From: Ptychodera flava
Taxonomy: Eukaryota; Hemichordata; Enteropneusta; Ptychoderidae
Reading direction: 5' to 3'
Assembly: GCF_041260155.1 (NCBI RefSeq)
Contig: NC_091928.1
Span: forward strand, 40,117,388 to 40,181,387
DNA: 64,000 bases
Under the pieces are notes generated by a model that was not told the DNA's origin, ran no database searches, and saw only the letters and a program-made list of their open reading frames with translations. This document shows positions 35,435 to 46,972 of this stretch, piece by piece. Position 1 is the stretch's first letter, and every line of letters begins with the position of its first letter. A program made the position numbers and the translations under genes.

Positions 35435-38363
35435 GTGAGTGAAATGTTTGAATCCCTGATCCTAAGAGCCTAATAGTTCAGTGGGTGGCGTTTAGCAGTT
35501 TTGCAGGCGTTTGCACAGCCAATTGTTTATCCACCGTCTATCGACCCTAGGTCAAGACATGTTATTAGCCTCCAGGTGATAATGTTGTTTATTGTTCTAC
35601 TTCAAACGTATCTTTGCTGGTGAGTTCGAATTAGGACAGTAGTTTGCTTGCGGTTATGTATCGTCTTTTTCAATCTCGAGTGACAAAGAGCAATGGCATT
35701 CGGCCGCTTTTTCTCTGTTGTGTTGATGAACTTAGGCGTTTATCGATCGTTTCCAAGTGTGAACGACAACTCGTTGCGGGATAAGCGTGAGACTTTACAA
35801 ATCACTGCATCCGGTCACAAACCAAAACACGCTCCTCATTATCCGTATTAACGTTACAATAGCGATGTTCAAGTTCAAGTTGTCGATGCTTTTACACGCT
35901 ATTGTGTCGGCTTCAGCCTGATGACGTCATTTCAGTGAGGTGTGATTCACTTCCGTTGTAAACTTCCTGTTGTAGTCTGCAACAACCGTTAAAGTTCGAA
36001 CAAGGTGATACTCGGTGTGTTACTGCAAGACTCCCCGTTTTAAAAAGCGTGCTTTTGTAGCGTCAGTTGCAACGAACTGTAGCGCTCTCTCGTGGATTGT
36101 AGGGATCACAAAGTGTCTATGAGAAGTTACCAGTGATTCGGAGAGGAACTTGTAAAGATTTCGCAAGGTTTTGCATTCAGCCATGCCCGAGGATGAACAC
36201 GCTTCAACTGTTGTGAATTCTGATGATGCGTTTTATTTCAGCGTTGACAATGTCCACTTTGAAGGTAGGATTGTGCAGAGTTAAATTCTCACGGCCACCA
36301 CAGACCTGCTTCACCGTCTCTCCAACAGACATAGATACTGTAGGGCACGTTGTACATGGGAGAGGTAGATTGGAGTCGCACCATAAACTCATGGACATTC
36401 TAGAATATTGAGGTGGAACATGATAGCAAGACTTGTAGCACTAAGTAGATTCACGGATAAATGCTGCTCTTTGATCATGGCATTGACGAGGTTGTGGTAC
36501 GTCCTGGCTGCTCAGTAGCTCAAGGTTTTGCCTGGGTGTACTAGCTCTGCTTGGCAGGGCTGTATGTTACTGGCTATGGCAAGGTGTACGTAGCCCTGCC
36601 ATGTAGAGCTAGCTACACTGTAGGCAAGACCTCGAGCTGCTGTACTGCAGCAAGGTACATCCATGCTGTGTCGTCTTCACATCAGAGATATTATCCATGC
36701 ACACTCTAGAAATGATAATGAACATGAATTTCATTTTTTTTTTGGTCAAATGGTATATTGCCTGATTAATTTCATACCATAAGGGACATGCAGCTAGTGA
36801 AAATCTGATCATGTTGGACTATACTGTCATTACTTAGTTTCTAGATAACATTGAGTAGAGTTAGTAAAATCTGCCCTGAGAAAGAGTGCAAATAGTGCAT
36901 GCTGTAGCTGTTCTACAGAAATTTTACTTCTTTTTCAGTTCATCAAAGGTCAAAATGTCTGTCAGGAAGATGCACACTATGAGGAAAAATCACAATCATA
37001 GACTGTAGTTTCTCTACTGTCTATATTACAATTCAGTACTAAATCAAGTAAATATGACTGATCAGCTGTTACAGAGTGTACAGGCTTTCGGATTCATTAT
37101 GACTCTGTCCCTCCATCCATGGGGCCAACTACCAGGACATGGGGGATGGGGTCATGCAGGGGTTATGAAAGTAGACATTCAGAGCTCATTGCCAGAAAAG
37201 AACACGCATATGAAGAAAGAGTGGTTTGCACTGTGTTCTCTATGCCAGTGTGATCTGACATTGCATCTTAAGTGTTGTCTTTGATGTAATGTCATTGCAC
37301 ATGCATATTTTTTTTCAAAAAAATTCTGGATTGACTGTATAAAAGCATGCCAGAAAGTGGGAAATTTGATTAAATAAGAGTAGTCACAATTTAAAATGAG
37401 ATTTGTTCAGTCAAATTTTCATGTTAATTATTTTCATTATTTCAGAACTGTATGACTGGGCTGATGCAAAACAAAAATGCCGAATGCACAGCGTGACGGG
37501 GAAGAAAGTTCGTCGACAGAGCAGTACTGCAGCGGGTCATTGCATCTCACTCAACGGTCAGAAGATTGCCATATTTCGTCATGGTGATAAGGTGTATGCA
37601 ATCAATGAGAAGTGTCCACATGCAGGTATGGCAAAACTGAAACCATTTCACATTTCATATTGATACATGTATATATTGCAGGGGATCTCTTGTGCAAACT
37701 TTTAAATGATGGTATATTGAAACTGAGGTGCACCGACACAATAAATATACAGTGGTTTGCATTAAACCATCGGCAATTAGGAATTAGACATACAGTCTAA
37801 ATTGAGGGGTTGCCCACATTGTCAGGCGCAATCATCGTCAAGCGCTTATATTGGCCAATCACAAAGAAATCAACTCTGCAAAAGTTGAAACATTGTGTGG
37901 AAGGAGGTCAAACATAGGCAAAATAACACCAGATCTGCTTAAACGACATTTGCAAATGAGGTTTTGGACAGTGAACGGGAGGTGTGTACATGTTTGTGTT
38001 GTTTTGACTGCATGTGACCTCCTTCCTGATGGTATTTCCATTTTGGAGAGTTGATTCTTTGTTATTGACTGATATTTGCCACCTAGACAATAATTACGCC
38101 TGACAGAGTAGGCAACTCCTCATCGTAGACAATATGTCTAGTTCTAGTATTGCCAGCAGTTCAATGCAAACCACAGTAAATCTGTATATAAAGCATGAAA
38201 CCTTTGACAATTTTAAGTTTTTTTGTCTCACCTTAAATAACTACAAATTTATTTCAAACAGTTATCTAGATGTTATTTCATGTATTTCTAAACCTAAATA
38301 ACACATATAATGCAGAATAATGCTCTCAGCATTTTAAAGTTAAAAAAACTTGCGTCAACAACA

Positions 38364-38460
<97 letters not shown>

Positions 38461-38809
38461 CATGGGATGGAATGGTTAGAGGTGACCCTGACTTGGAGGT
38501 ACACATTCTGTTTTCTCCATGCCTAAAATGTATGAATTGTTGCACGATGACATATGTTCGGTATTTGTTCTGCCTTTCACAGGAGGACCCCTTCACATGG
38601 GGGACATCGAGGACATGCCTGGTAAATCACTGTGTGTGAAATGTCCCTGGCACAGTTGGCGGTTTGAACTGGATACTGGAAAAGTACAACATCCCAAAGA
38701 CCGGGGAGTGACTGCAGTTGTGTACCCAACCAAAGTAGACACAGATGGAAATATTTACATCAGCTTTGAACAGTTTTCCCCACATTTCTTTCAGTCTGAA
38801 GATTTTTAA
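35380..38809 (+). CDS. RFESD: Rieske Fe-S domain-containing protein (RFESD)
   Basis: Two first exons (35380-35434 or 36183-36264) splice to 37446-37625 and 38583-38809, all by phase-1 introns, giving 153 or 162 residues. The Rieske [2Fe-2S] ligands in the longer form are C84-x-H86 (NEKCPHAGG) and C108-x2-H111 (CPWHSW), split between exons 2 and 3. The length matches vertebrate RFESD (about 157 residues). There is no transmembrane helix or signal peptide, so it is expected to be a soluble electron-transfer protein. The exact partner of RFESD is not well established. The promoter patch 35.3-36.2 kb is CpG-richer than its surroundings. An AATAAA at 39716-39721 is a possible polyadenylation signal. 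Confidence 0.92.
36183..36264 (+). CDS. RFESD: RFESD alternative first exon 1b
   Basis: ATG (context AGCCATGCC) to the donor GAAG|GTAGGA, phase 1. Encodes 27 residues ending FYFSVDNVHFE. It lies 748 bp after exon 1a. The N-terminal part before FYF differs from exon 1a. Confidence 0.8.
36511..36643. repeat. Inverted repeat related to the MULE-like ends
   Basis: Core ends TAGCTCTGCTTGGCAGGGCT and AGCCCTGCCATGTAGAGCTA match the 25333 element. The pairing continues outward through CAGTAGCTCAAGG/CGAGCTGCTG, so the arms are longer than the core. It lies in RFESD intron 1. No clean target duplication. Confidence 0.65.
37446..37625 (+). CDS. RFESD: RFESD exon 2
   Basis: The acceptor is TTTCAG and the donor GCAG|GTATGG; phase 1 on both sides, 180 bp. 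Carries the N-terminal half of the Rieske fold up to CPHA. Read-through into the intron gives a spurious longer frame. Confidence 0.93.
38369..38460. repeat. (TA)n microsatellite
   Basis: About 90 bp of TA repeat in RFESD intron 2, about 120 bp before the exon 3 acceptor. Open frames across it are artefacts. Confidence 0.97.
38583..38809 (+). CDS. RFESD: RFESD terminal exon 3
   Basis: The acceptor is TGCCTTTCACAG, the stop TAA at 38807-38809. Carries PLHMGDIED, the second cluster motif CPWHSWRF and the closing strands. The start codon-like ATG at 38519 is intronic. Confidence 0.93.
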
Positions 38810-41800
38810 ATCAGATTTATCGCCAAGAACGCTGTCAGTATTACAGGATGTCTGACTTGATATTCAGACCTTTTTAAAGGAAATAACTTCCCGTAATCGA
38901 GATGAAAACTATGAAATACGTTTATAAAGGGGCATTTTAAAGAATGAGTCTTTGTAGATGTTTTTACAAATTTTATATGAAACAAAATCATGAAACTAAA
39001 TGCTTTGATCGAAGCATAGCCCCTGGGAAAAGATTGAAATTTAAACAACCATGTAATCCATGCTTCTTAAGCATGTTTCATCCTTTATACATTATGTAAA
39101 TGTAAAAATGTTGATGAGACAGATGATATTACTGGTGATCACTTTCCATTTCACAAACACTCTTTAAGTACTATTTATACATACTCTTTAAGTACTATTT
39201 TGTGTTGACCGCCTAGGCTGCCTGGCCTCCATGTTTGAAATCAATCCTTGCCTAGGGGAACTTGGTAAATAAGTACAGCATACCCCCTAAGATTGTGCTT
39301 TTTGTACAGAATGTACTTCACCTTAGCGTTGTCCCATTGTTCTTCAGCTTTGACACTTGGTTATGAATAGATAAGGGATATTTATTGTTGAGAATTATTT
39401 TTCTCAGAGAGGTATTTTATGCTTTGCAACATAGCAAATATTCATGGTTGTGAGTTGGTGCATATATACAGAACTCCCTGAATCAGAACTCACAAGCATG
39501 TCTGGGAGATGTTTTTGTGTCGTGTGACTTTGTGAATGCTAAGCAAAGTTTTTTTTTTGTAAATATGTGTGCAGTGATAAAATATCTACATTATTTTGTT
39601 AGATTCCCTGCAGATACCTCCATAATCAGAAACCTCCCTAGTACAGATGGATTTTTAAGACAGAAAGTTCAATAGTTGATTCCCAGGAAACACTGCCATT
39701 GAAAAGAGTGTCTCAAATAAACAGATTTCATTTAAAATATTCAAGACATCTTAATATAATAATGTCCTGTTCAAAATGTGCTAAAATGACAATTTTATCC
39801 TAAGTCATATGAAAGTGCTTCCTCCAAATTAATACATAATACACTGCCTGCTTTATGAAGATATATTAAAACATTATTTTATCAAAAGCATTGACTTAAC
39901 TGTATGCCTTTTTAAGTCTTTTTCTGAAGTTTGTCTTTTCATAAATTGTTTAAATTCTTGGATTTATATATTATATGTCTACGAAACAGACAAGGGTATT
40001 TCAAATGTCTATTTTACATGAATATTAATTTTTGATACACTATTTTATGTTTTACAAGGATACTTGCTCTTTACTCTGTTCACTGTGACTAAAATTACAC
40101 CACTTTATATTGTCAGTTGACCCAGTTTTATCCTCAGGAATTTATTTTATGCTAATCACTGCCACACATGTAGCTTGTATGTTACAGTTACATAGAGTGT
40201 TTCAGTTTTAACCTTTTTAAAGTTTCATTTCCTTCTTCCAAACTCTGACAAAAATTTGCAGTCCAATATATGTTTTAATGCTCTATCTTAATGGAAGTAC
40301 ATTATAAAAAACCCGATTCTTACAGTGAAGACAAATTTCTTGCAATTGACAGTTGACTGAAATATCACTTTTGGTAAACTTACGGAATATTTAACCCTTT
40401 CAATACTGTTGTTATGTTTTCTTGGCTGTCCACAAATTATTCTTTGAATCATTGGAAAAATTGTAACATAACTTCGTGTGAAGAATGTAGAAAGTTTTTT
40501 GCGTAACTTGTTGAAGGTTTTCTCTGTACATACATGTAGAAATTAAAAGCCAATAGAAACATACAGTGTTATAAGGCTGTTCAAAAACAATTTGTGAATG
40601 TATTCTTATCTTATAGTAGTTTCACATGACTTGTATTATTTATTGTGTTGTTGTTGTTGTTCCTCAATCCTTGTTGCATATTCTCTGCTCCTATTTCTTA
40701 ATCCTCAACTACCCGGTATTGTTGATTCTGTTTTCAGAGAAATTCTTTATATTCAGAAATTAGAGCCACAGTGATATTGATTTGTATAAAATATGGCCAA
40801 ATGGAAAACATTTTATTCCCTGTAGCCCAACCCTACCCACATTGCCTTGAAATGTATGCCTTTCTTCCAAAAACGTTTGCATAAAAAAGTTGGAAAAAAT
40901 GTTAAAAATGTTCAACCACACCACCATACATCCCAGAGAGTGGCCATGCTATCAAAATGTACAGGTATGGTGTTGAAAAGAAATCTCTGACAAGTTAAAG
41001 AATGGTAATGATCAATCAAGAGCATTGGAATTATTTTAATCAAGACAATTTTTTGTAATGTTACTGCCATTCTATTTGCTGAAAATACCTTGCAAGGAAT
41101 ACAATAAAACATAGAAGAGTTTGCATTCCATATGTTATGTGTCCCCACAGTTATTTGCGCACCGTGAGCTGATTAGAATTAGTTAGTCCAAAGCAAGTAA
41201 GTTCAGAAAATGAATGAGCTATTACACTTTACTGTGTCAGTAGACAGCGTTTAGTGTTAGAACACGATGACTAATAATTTATCCAATATCTGTGCAAATG
41301 TGTCCAGGCAGAGAATTTCCAATTTAAAGCTCCATATAAAAGCTGTTTCTTTTGACTATTTTTTCAGAAGTTTTATTTTGTGGTTTCCCTACACTTTCTG
41401 CATTGAATCCCTACACTGTAATTTAATGCCAAGTATTTAGCATATCAACACAACCTATATGAACATAATCTACATTGTTATTGTTGAACATTAAATTGAA
41501 GTCCGCACATTTGTAAACGATAAACAATGATCCCTACACACATAAAGCTGTGTTGACAAAAAGAATACTCAAAATTTCAGCATGACAAATGGATTAGAGT
41601 CAGACACAGTAGTTGATATACAGAAGCAGAATACTGAAAAACTTGCCACAAGTTACAGCTTATGTCCCTTTAAGATACTGGTAGATATTGATAAAATTGA
41701 AATATTCCTTGAAAGTTGCTGGCAAATTGTTTAACAATGCACTTAACATTATAGCAGGAAAATAATGACGATGTCTGCAAAAGACGTGCAACTTTATTTG

Positions 41801-43150
41801 CATTCTGTACATGTTTTCAAGTGATGACACCAGTATCTGCAATTTATTAAGAGGACGATTCTCTGTCAAACTTCAGTTGAATATAAAATGTTGTACAATC
41901 ATTTCCATAATATTGTCTTCAATAAGGATCATAACATCTGACAGTGTGTAGCTATTCCCAATAATCATGATTCCAAGACAAGATTAAATCAAACAAATTT
42001 TAAGTGATAGTGTTGTGTGCGATGCTTTAATGTAGACAATCTCTGATAATTACGTTGTATAAAGTATATCTTGACAGTGTCGTATTGAAACCATCATAGC
42101 CATCATCATAACATATTCTTCATATTAGCACAAGGAATCCAGCGCATTTGATGAAACACGAATTTTCATTGTGATATTTAGCATTAAAGACAAGAAAAGT
42201 ATTAAGTTAGATGCCACTTGTTGTCAGCTACAGGAATCACAATAGTGGTGACAAATCAAGTTTTCCTCATTGATTAAACTGGACCATCATTCTGTCAATA
42301 AAGCTGAAGCCAAAGGTTTTTATTATTGATTTTTTATTAGCTGTGTTGTGTGTACATTCCCTAGCCATTAATCAGGCTGTGAGGAGCCCAAAATCACTGG
42401 CGAGTGTCATGTACATAAATTTGACATCCATGTACTTATTAATTTGCACGAGGAAGAATTTAATTGTTACGCCATGAGGCAATTAGTTTCAGTTCGGTTT
42501 GTATTATACATTGTTATAGGTTATACATGCAACTGTAGGTATAGTGTTTAGATATGATGGTTAATGAATCAGAGATGGCTACTCTTTTAAATTATTCATT
42601 GCTTATCTAATGAATATTTATGTCAGTATACCTTAGTATCACTCATTCTTCCTGATGTCACCATAGGAAATCCTTGCAACAAGAATCATTTCATGTTGGT
42701 GCTATCAACGGTAACAGCTGTTCATAAAAAGGACTGTATCTCATATAGGCATAATTGGTACTGTCTGTTTAATAGTGGAGGGAATGGTGCTGATCCTGGG
42801 TGCTGATACTAACAAAAGGCACCAAGTACATGTATTGATTTATAATCAGGACAATGTTTTTGTCTGCTATCAAGCTGGTTTCCAATGAAACGAAATGAAA
42901 TCTGCTCCTCAATTTGCACTACGTACGTAATACATTTCAACTGAACACTTCAAGTACATGATGTTCAGGTTGTTTGCCTGAGTCTGAAGTCAGTGGCTAG
43001 CTTACAAAAGGTTACAGTCATAAGGGCATTACCTTGTCAAACTTTGTTGAATTAATGGCTTGGGTGATTGAACTTTAACCCAGCTATCCCAAAAATCATT
43101 GCAAGTCGCTACTTATAGTCAAAACTTGCATCACGCGTACACAAGTACCG
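38810..43150. other. Intergenic, nothing coding seen
   Basis: AT-rich spacer after RFESD. A phrase around 39287 (CCCCCTAAGATTGTGCT) recurs near 33812 (CCCCCTAGGATTGTGCT), followed in both by CCA(T/G)TGTTCTTCAG, so an old dispersed repeat is present. No exon is supported. Confidence 0.45.
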
Positions 43151-43194
43151 CAACAACAGCTACCGTATATAGGACCAACAAGAGGTAAGTTCAA
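43151..43194 (+). promoter_or_regulatory. Candidate non-coding first exon of GT4/TRADD-N/NHL gene
   Basis: ACCAACAAGAG|GTAAGT at 43184-43200 is a strong donor preceded by GTATATAGGACC and CpG-containing sequence. The coding ATG at 45676 sits only 12 bases after an acceptor, so a 5' UTR exon must lie upstream; this is the best candidate I see. The left limit is arbitrary. Confidence 0.25.
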
Positions 43195-43353
43195 CGTGAA
43201 ACGTTTTACAGTTTGACTTTTGAACTTAAGACGTTGCCCATCATTGTTGGTATGCTATGTATATCATTACCAAAATGTAATTTCATTCTATAGGATCGAA
43301 ATACAAATGCTTCATTGAAAGTTAGTATGTGACATGTACAATCGAAGGCTGGG

Positions 43354-45135
43354 TTAATTACTAGAATGCACCGCAGGACAAGATATTTGGACTCTCAAAC
43401 TTTTACAATATTCTTCTGGCCTACCACTTGTGGGAACTCATTTTGAAGCTTATAAAGTTATCACCAGCTTTACTTTTCAGAAGATGAGGAATTTTGTTTT
43501 CTTTTGCAGAGAAAACTTTGGGATGGTAGCCATTTTGAATTTCAAATGTTTAAGTAAATCTTTGGTAATGTTACTGTAGTGCTAAATTTGCACTGTGACC
43601 CCAGATTTTTAGCTCTCGTGTTCACTCACAGATGAGAATCAAATCTGGTACATAGATTCAGTTTGCAAATGGCAAGAACTAATTAGATTTTTGGTGGGTG
43701 TGGCTTCCATACTTGTCGCTCATTTGCATAAGTAATGATTTTAGAAAAGAAACGGATATACATTGAAAACAACTGCACAAAATCTTATGAGATTTTCTGC
43801 AAATGTTGACCACATCAGGATATATCAGTCTCGAAAGATATTAAGGGGTGACGTGAAAGAAAATTGCTAATTTGCATATTTGATGAACGTCCTAATTAGG
43901 GATGTATATCTGAATTGATCAAAATTGACGAAACTTGGTATGTATATTGAATATACTATGATTAATCATTATTACATTATTGAAAGTCATTAAGCATTTT
44001 CACTTCAGCCAACTTCCAATTTGCATATTTAATGAACTTTCCTAATTAGGGATATATATCTGAATTGGCTTGACCAAAGTTGACGAAACTTGCTATATAC
44101 ATTAAAGATATTATGATACAACATTACTGAAAGTCATTAAGCATTTTTACTTCAGCCAATTCCTAATTTGCATATTAAATAAACTTCCCTAATAAGGGAT
44201 ATACCTGATTGACGACCAAAGTTGATGAAACTTGCTATGTACATTGAAGATACTTTGATACAACATTCTTGAAAGTCATTTAGCATTTTTACTTCAGGCA
44301 ATTCCTAATTTGCATATTTAATGAATTTTCCTAATTAGGGGTATACATCTTGATTGACATCACCAAAGTTGACGAAACTTGCTATGGACATTGAAGATAC
44401 TATTATATAACATTATTGACTGTCTTTAAACATCTTCACTTTAGAAAATTCCTAATTTACATATTTAATGAATTTTCCCTTATTTAGGGATATATATCTG
44501 AATTGGCTTGACCAAAGTTGATGAAACTTGCTATGTACATTAAAGATACAATGATACATTGTTCAAAGTCATTAAGCATTTTCGCTTCAGCCAATTCCTA
44601 ATTTGCCTATTTAATGAACTTTCCTAATTAGGGATATATACCTGGATTTACTTAATCAAAGTTGGTGAAACACACTATGTACATTGATGATACTAGGTTA
44701 AAACAATATTGAAAGTCATTTTGCATTTTCATGTCAGCCGATTTATAATTTGCACATCTAATGAGCTTTCAAAGTTTGGCATATATGGCTTGAAGGACTT
44801 GACTGAAGGCAATTACATTTGCTATATAAAGTGATACAATGACAGAAGGCAAAGAAATTTAGTATTTTTATTTCAGCTAATTACATGTTTATATGACCTT
44901 TGATATTAATTTATGGTGATATTATATTGTTCATGATGTTAATCATAACATTTTAAATGAAGTTGCAAACATGACAAAAGTTTACATTCACAGACAACTG
45001 CAATATATAATGAAACACGTGAGCATTTTCATTTCATATTTGGTTATTCTTGATTTTGACAGAGAATGATTTAAAGTTAATTGCTTGAGGAAAGTTTGAG
45101 CAAAAGTTTATCAGTCTAAGTCTTTCATTTTCAAA
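43354..45135. repeat. TTAAGGTAG-family element split by a tandem array
   Basis: The left part (43354-43600: TAGAATGCACCGCAGGACA, GGACTCTCAAAC, CCACTTGTGGGAACTC) and the right part (about 45046-45130: TCTTGATTTTGACAGAGAATG, AAAGTTTGAGCAAAAGTTTA) match consecutive segments of the copy at 2609-2960. About 1.4 kb between them is the ~146-bp tandem array. Confidence 0.6.
43719..44900. repeat. ~146-bp tandem repeat array 1
   Basis: The block TAATTTGCATATTTAATGA and following CTAATTAGGG recurs at 43871, 44020, 44167, 44309, 44456, 44602 and 44749 (steps 149, 147, 142, 147, 146, 147), with degenerate units at both ends. Each unit also carries GACGAAACTTGCTATG-like and GAAAGTCATTAAGCATTTT-like blocks. 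Confidence 0.9.
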
Positions 45136-45675
45136 CCATGAACTATATTATATGTCACAGGTGCACACAAGACTTGAACATGCAGGCAAATAAATTTGAC
45201 TCTGCTCGTACAGATAATCAGGGTTTCACAAAAGTGAACTGTGGCATATCGTACCCATCTGCATGACTATCATAAAGTATTACATAAAAAACAATATCAT
45301 CTGTTTGTAACTTCATTCTTGATACAGTAGTTTCAAGTCCCCTACATAAGAAAGAGTCAGCTGTCACAGATTTGGTTGTCACCTGTAATTAAATATTTTT
45401 TGCCACATTATATTAACACATATAAAGTGACTATTTTTATTGCCATATATCTGACTTGTGGTAACTTAACCCTTTGAACCCGGCTCGGACAGAAATGTCC
45501 GATGATGTCATAGAGTACCAGGGGGTCAGGGTGGTAACTTAATATATACATGCCAAGATCAGTCTTTGCAGTCCACCAATATTTGCCTCAGAGGGACCCC
45601 GTCCCTTGAAAAATGCCCTGCATATAAAAGTCATGTATATATTCTTTTTATTTTCTATTTCAGCAACAATACAAC

Positions 45676-46972
45676 ATGGAGGAATCAGCTGGGGCACTGT
45701 TCCTGTATGATGAGTGGAAAGCAGATCAGTGTGGTCTAACTGGCTTTCACAGAATTGTCATTCAAGAATTCTGTTCTAGGAAGGCAGTGATGGGACAAAA
45801 TCTGAAAGCTTACTCGACTGTACTGAGTCTGGAAATCAAAAAAGACCAGGATGATGATGCTAAGAGATGTGGTGTTACTTTGATTCCGGCAAAATTAAAG
45901 GAGAGGGCTGATCCAGATGATGAAATCCCAGAATTAAAGTGGTTGCTGAATCATGAGATCTACTATCCTGATCTCAAAGAGTTGAAAAAGATTAAATATG
46001 TGGTTGGGTATGCGCCAAAGACAGGGTCTGCTGCAGCTGATATCCGAGCCCGACTGTTCCCTGGTGCCAAGTTGGTATTAATCAACCATGTCATTCCTGA
46101 AGAAGAATGTCTACTAATGGAAAAATATGGTCAAGAAAAACTTGAAGAAAAAATGTTGAAAATGGCAGGGGAGGCTGATATGTTGTTTTCTATCGGGCCT
46201 CGAATACATGAACACTTTGAAAATGCCTACCGAGCAGATCAGGGTGACAAGAGACTGTCTGATATCCTTCATGAAGAGATCCTTCCCAAACCCATTGGTG
46301 AATTCTTCAAACGAGACTTACAGATATGTAAGGACATTTCAACATACAGTATACTGACATGTTGGAATTTTGAAACATCAGCCATTGAAGGGTGTGAGAC
46401 AATAGCTGGTTCAATTAAGAAAGCAGCAGACATGAGGAAAGAGTCACAGTTGAGCCGACCTCAGTCTGAATGGAAGTTAGGTGTTCCTCAAAATATTGAC
46501 CAGAATCATAAAAAGGCAATAGTGCAAAAATTAGGTGATCGTGTTGATGTAAAACTCTATCATAAACGCTCAGCTGGCACTTTGTTAACATATCTGCAAC
46601 AATCACATCTTTATCTGCCTACACCATACTATATGGATTACAGTTTTTACGGTCTGGAAGCTGTGGCAATCGGGTTACCAACTGTGTTAAAGGAGAATTC
46701 CCATCTTGGTGATTTCATCACAAAACATTGTCCATCACATGCAGATTTGTGTGCAATTGATTGGATTGAAGAGGAGCTCTCAAAGAAGATTCTGGCAAAT
46801 ATTGCCAAACCTTCTATAAGCTTCAAAAGGGCAAAGGAACTAAAACACGTCTTTGAAGGGACATGTTCAAATGGTGCAATGTTCGCTGCATTGACTGAAG
46901 CTGCTCTAAGAAGAAAGCAATCGCTAACAGATAATCCGGGAAGGGATGATGAAGGAGCAAGGAATATGCCAG
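45676..46972 (+). CDS. GT4/TRADD-N/NHL gene, glycosyltransferase-like exon
   Basis: The acceptor is TTCTATTTCAG at 45663, then 12 untranslated bases, ATG, and the donor CCAG|GTAAAC. 432 codons in one exon cover the whole GT4-like domain. In classical GT4 enzymes an E-x7-E motif binds the donor sugar. Here the second Glu is E328, but position 320 is Met (nearest acid D321). Activity is therefore uncertain and the domain may only bind a ligand. The open frame continues to 47157 only by intron read-through into a TTAA element. Confidence 0.88.

Noticed and set aside
38519-38582. Separate start of a small Rieske protein at 38519
   Set aside because: The ATG is in the intron; the first cluster motif is in exon 2 and both are needed.
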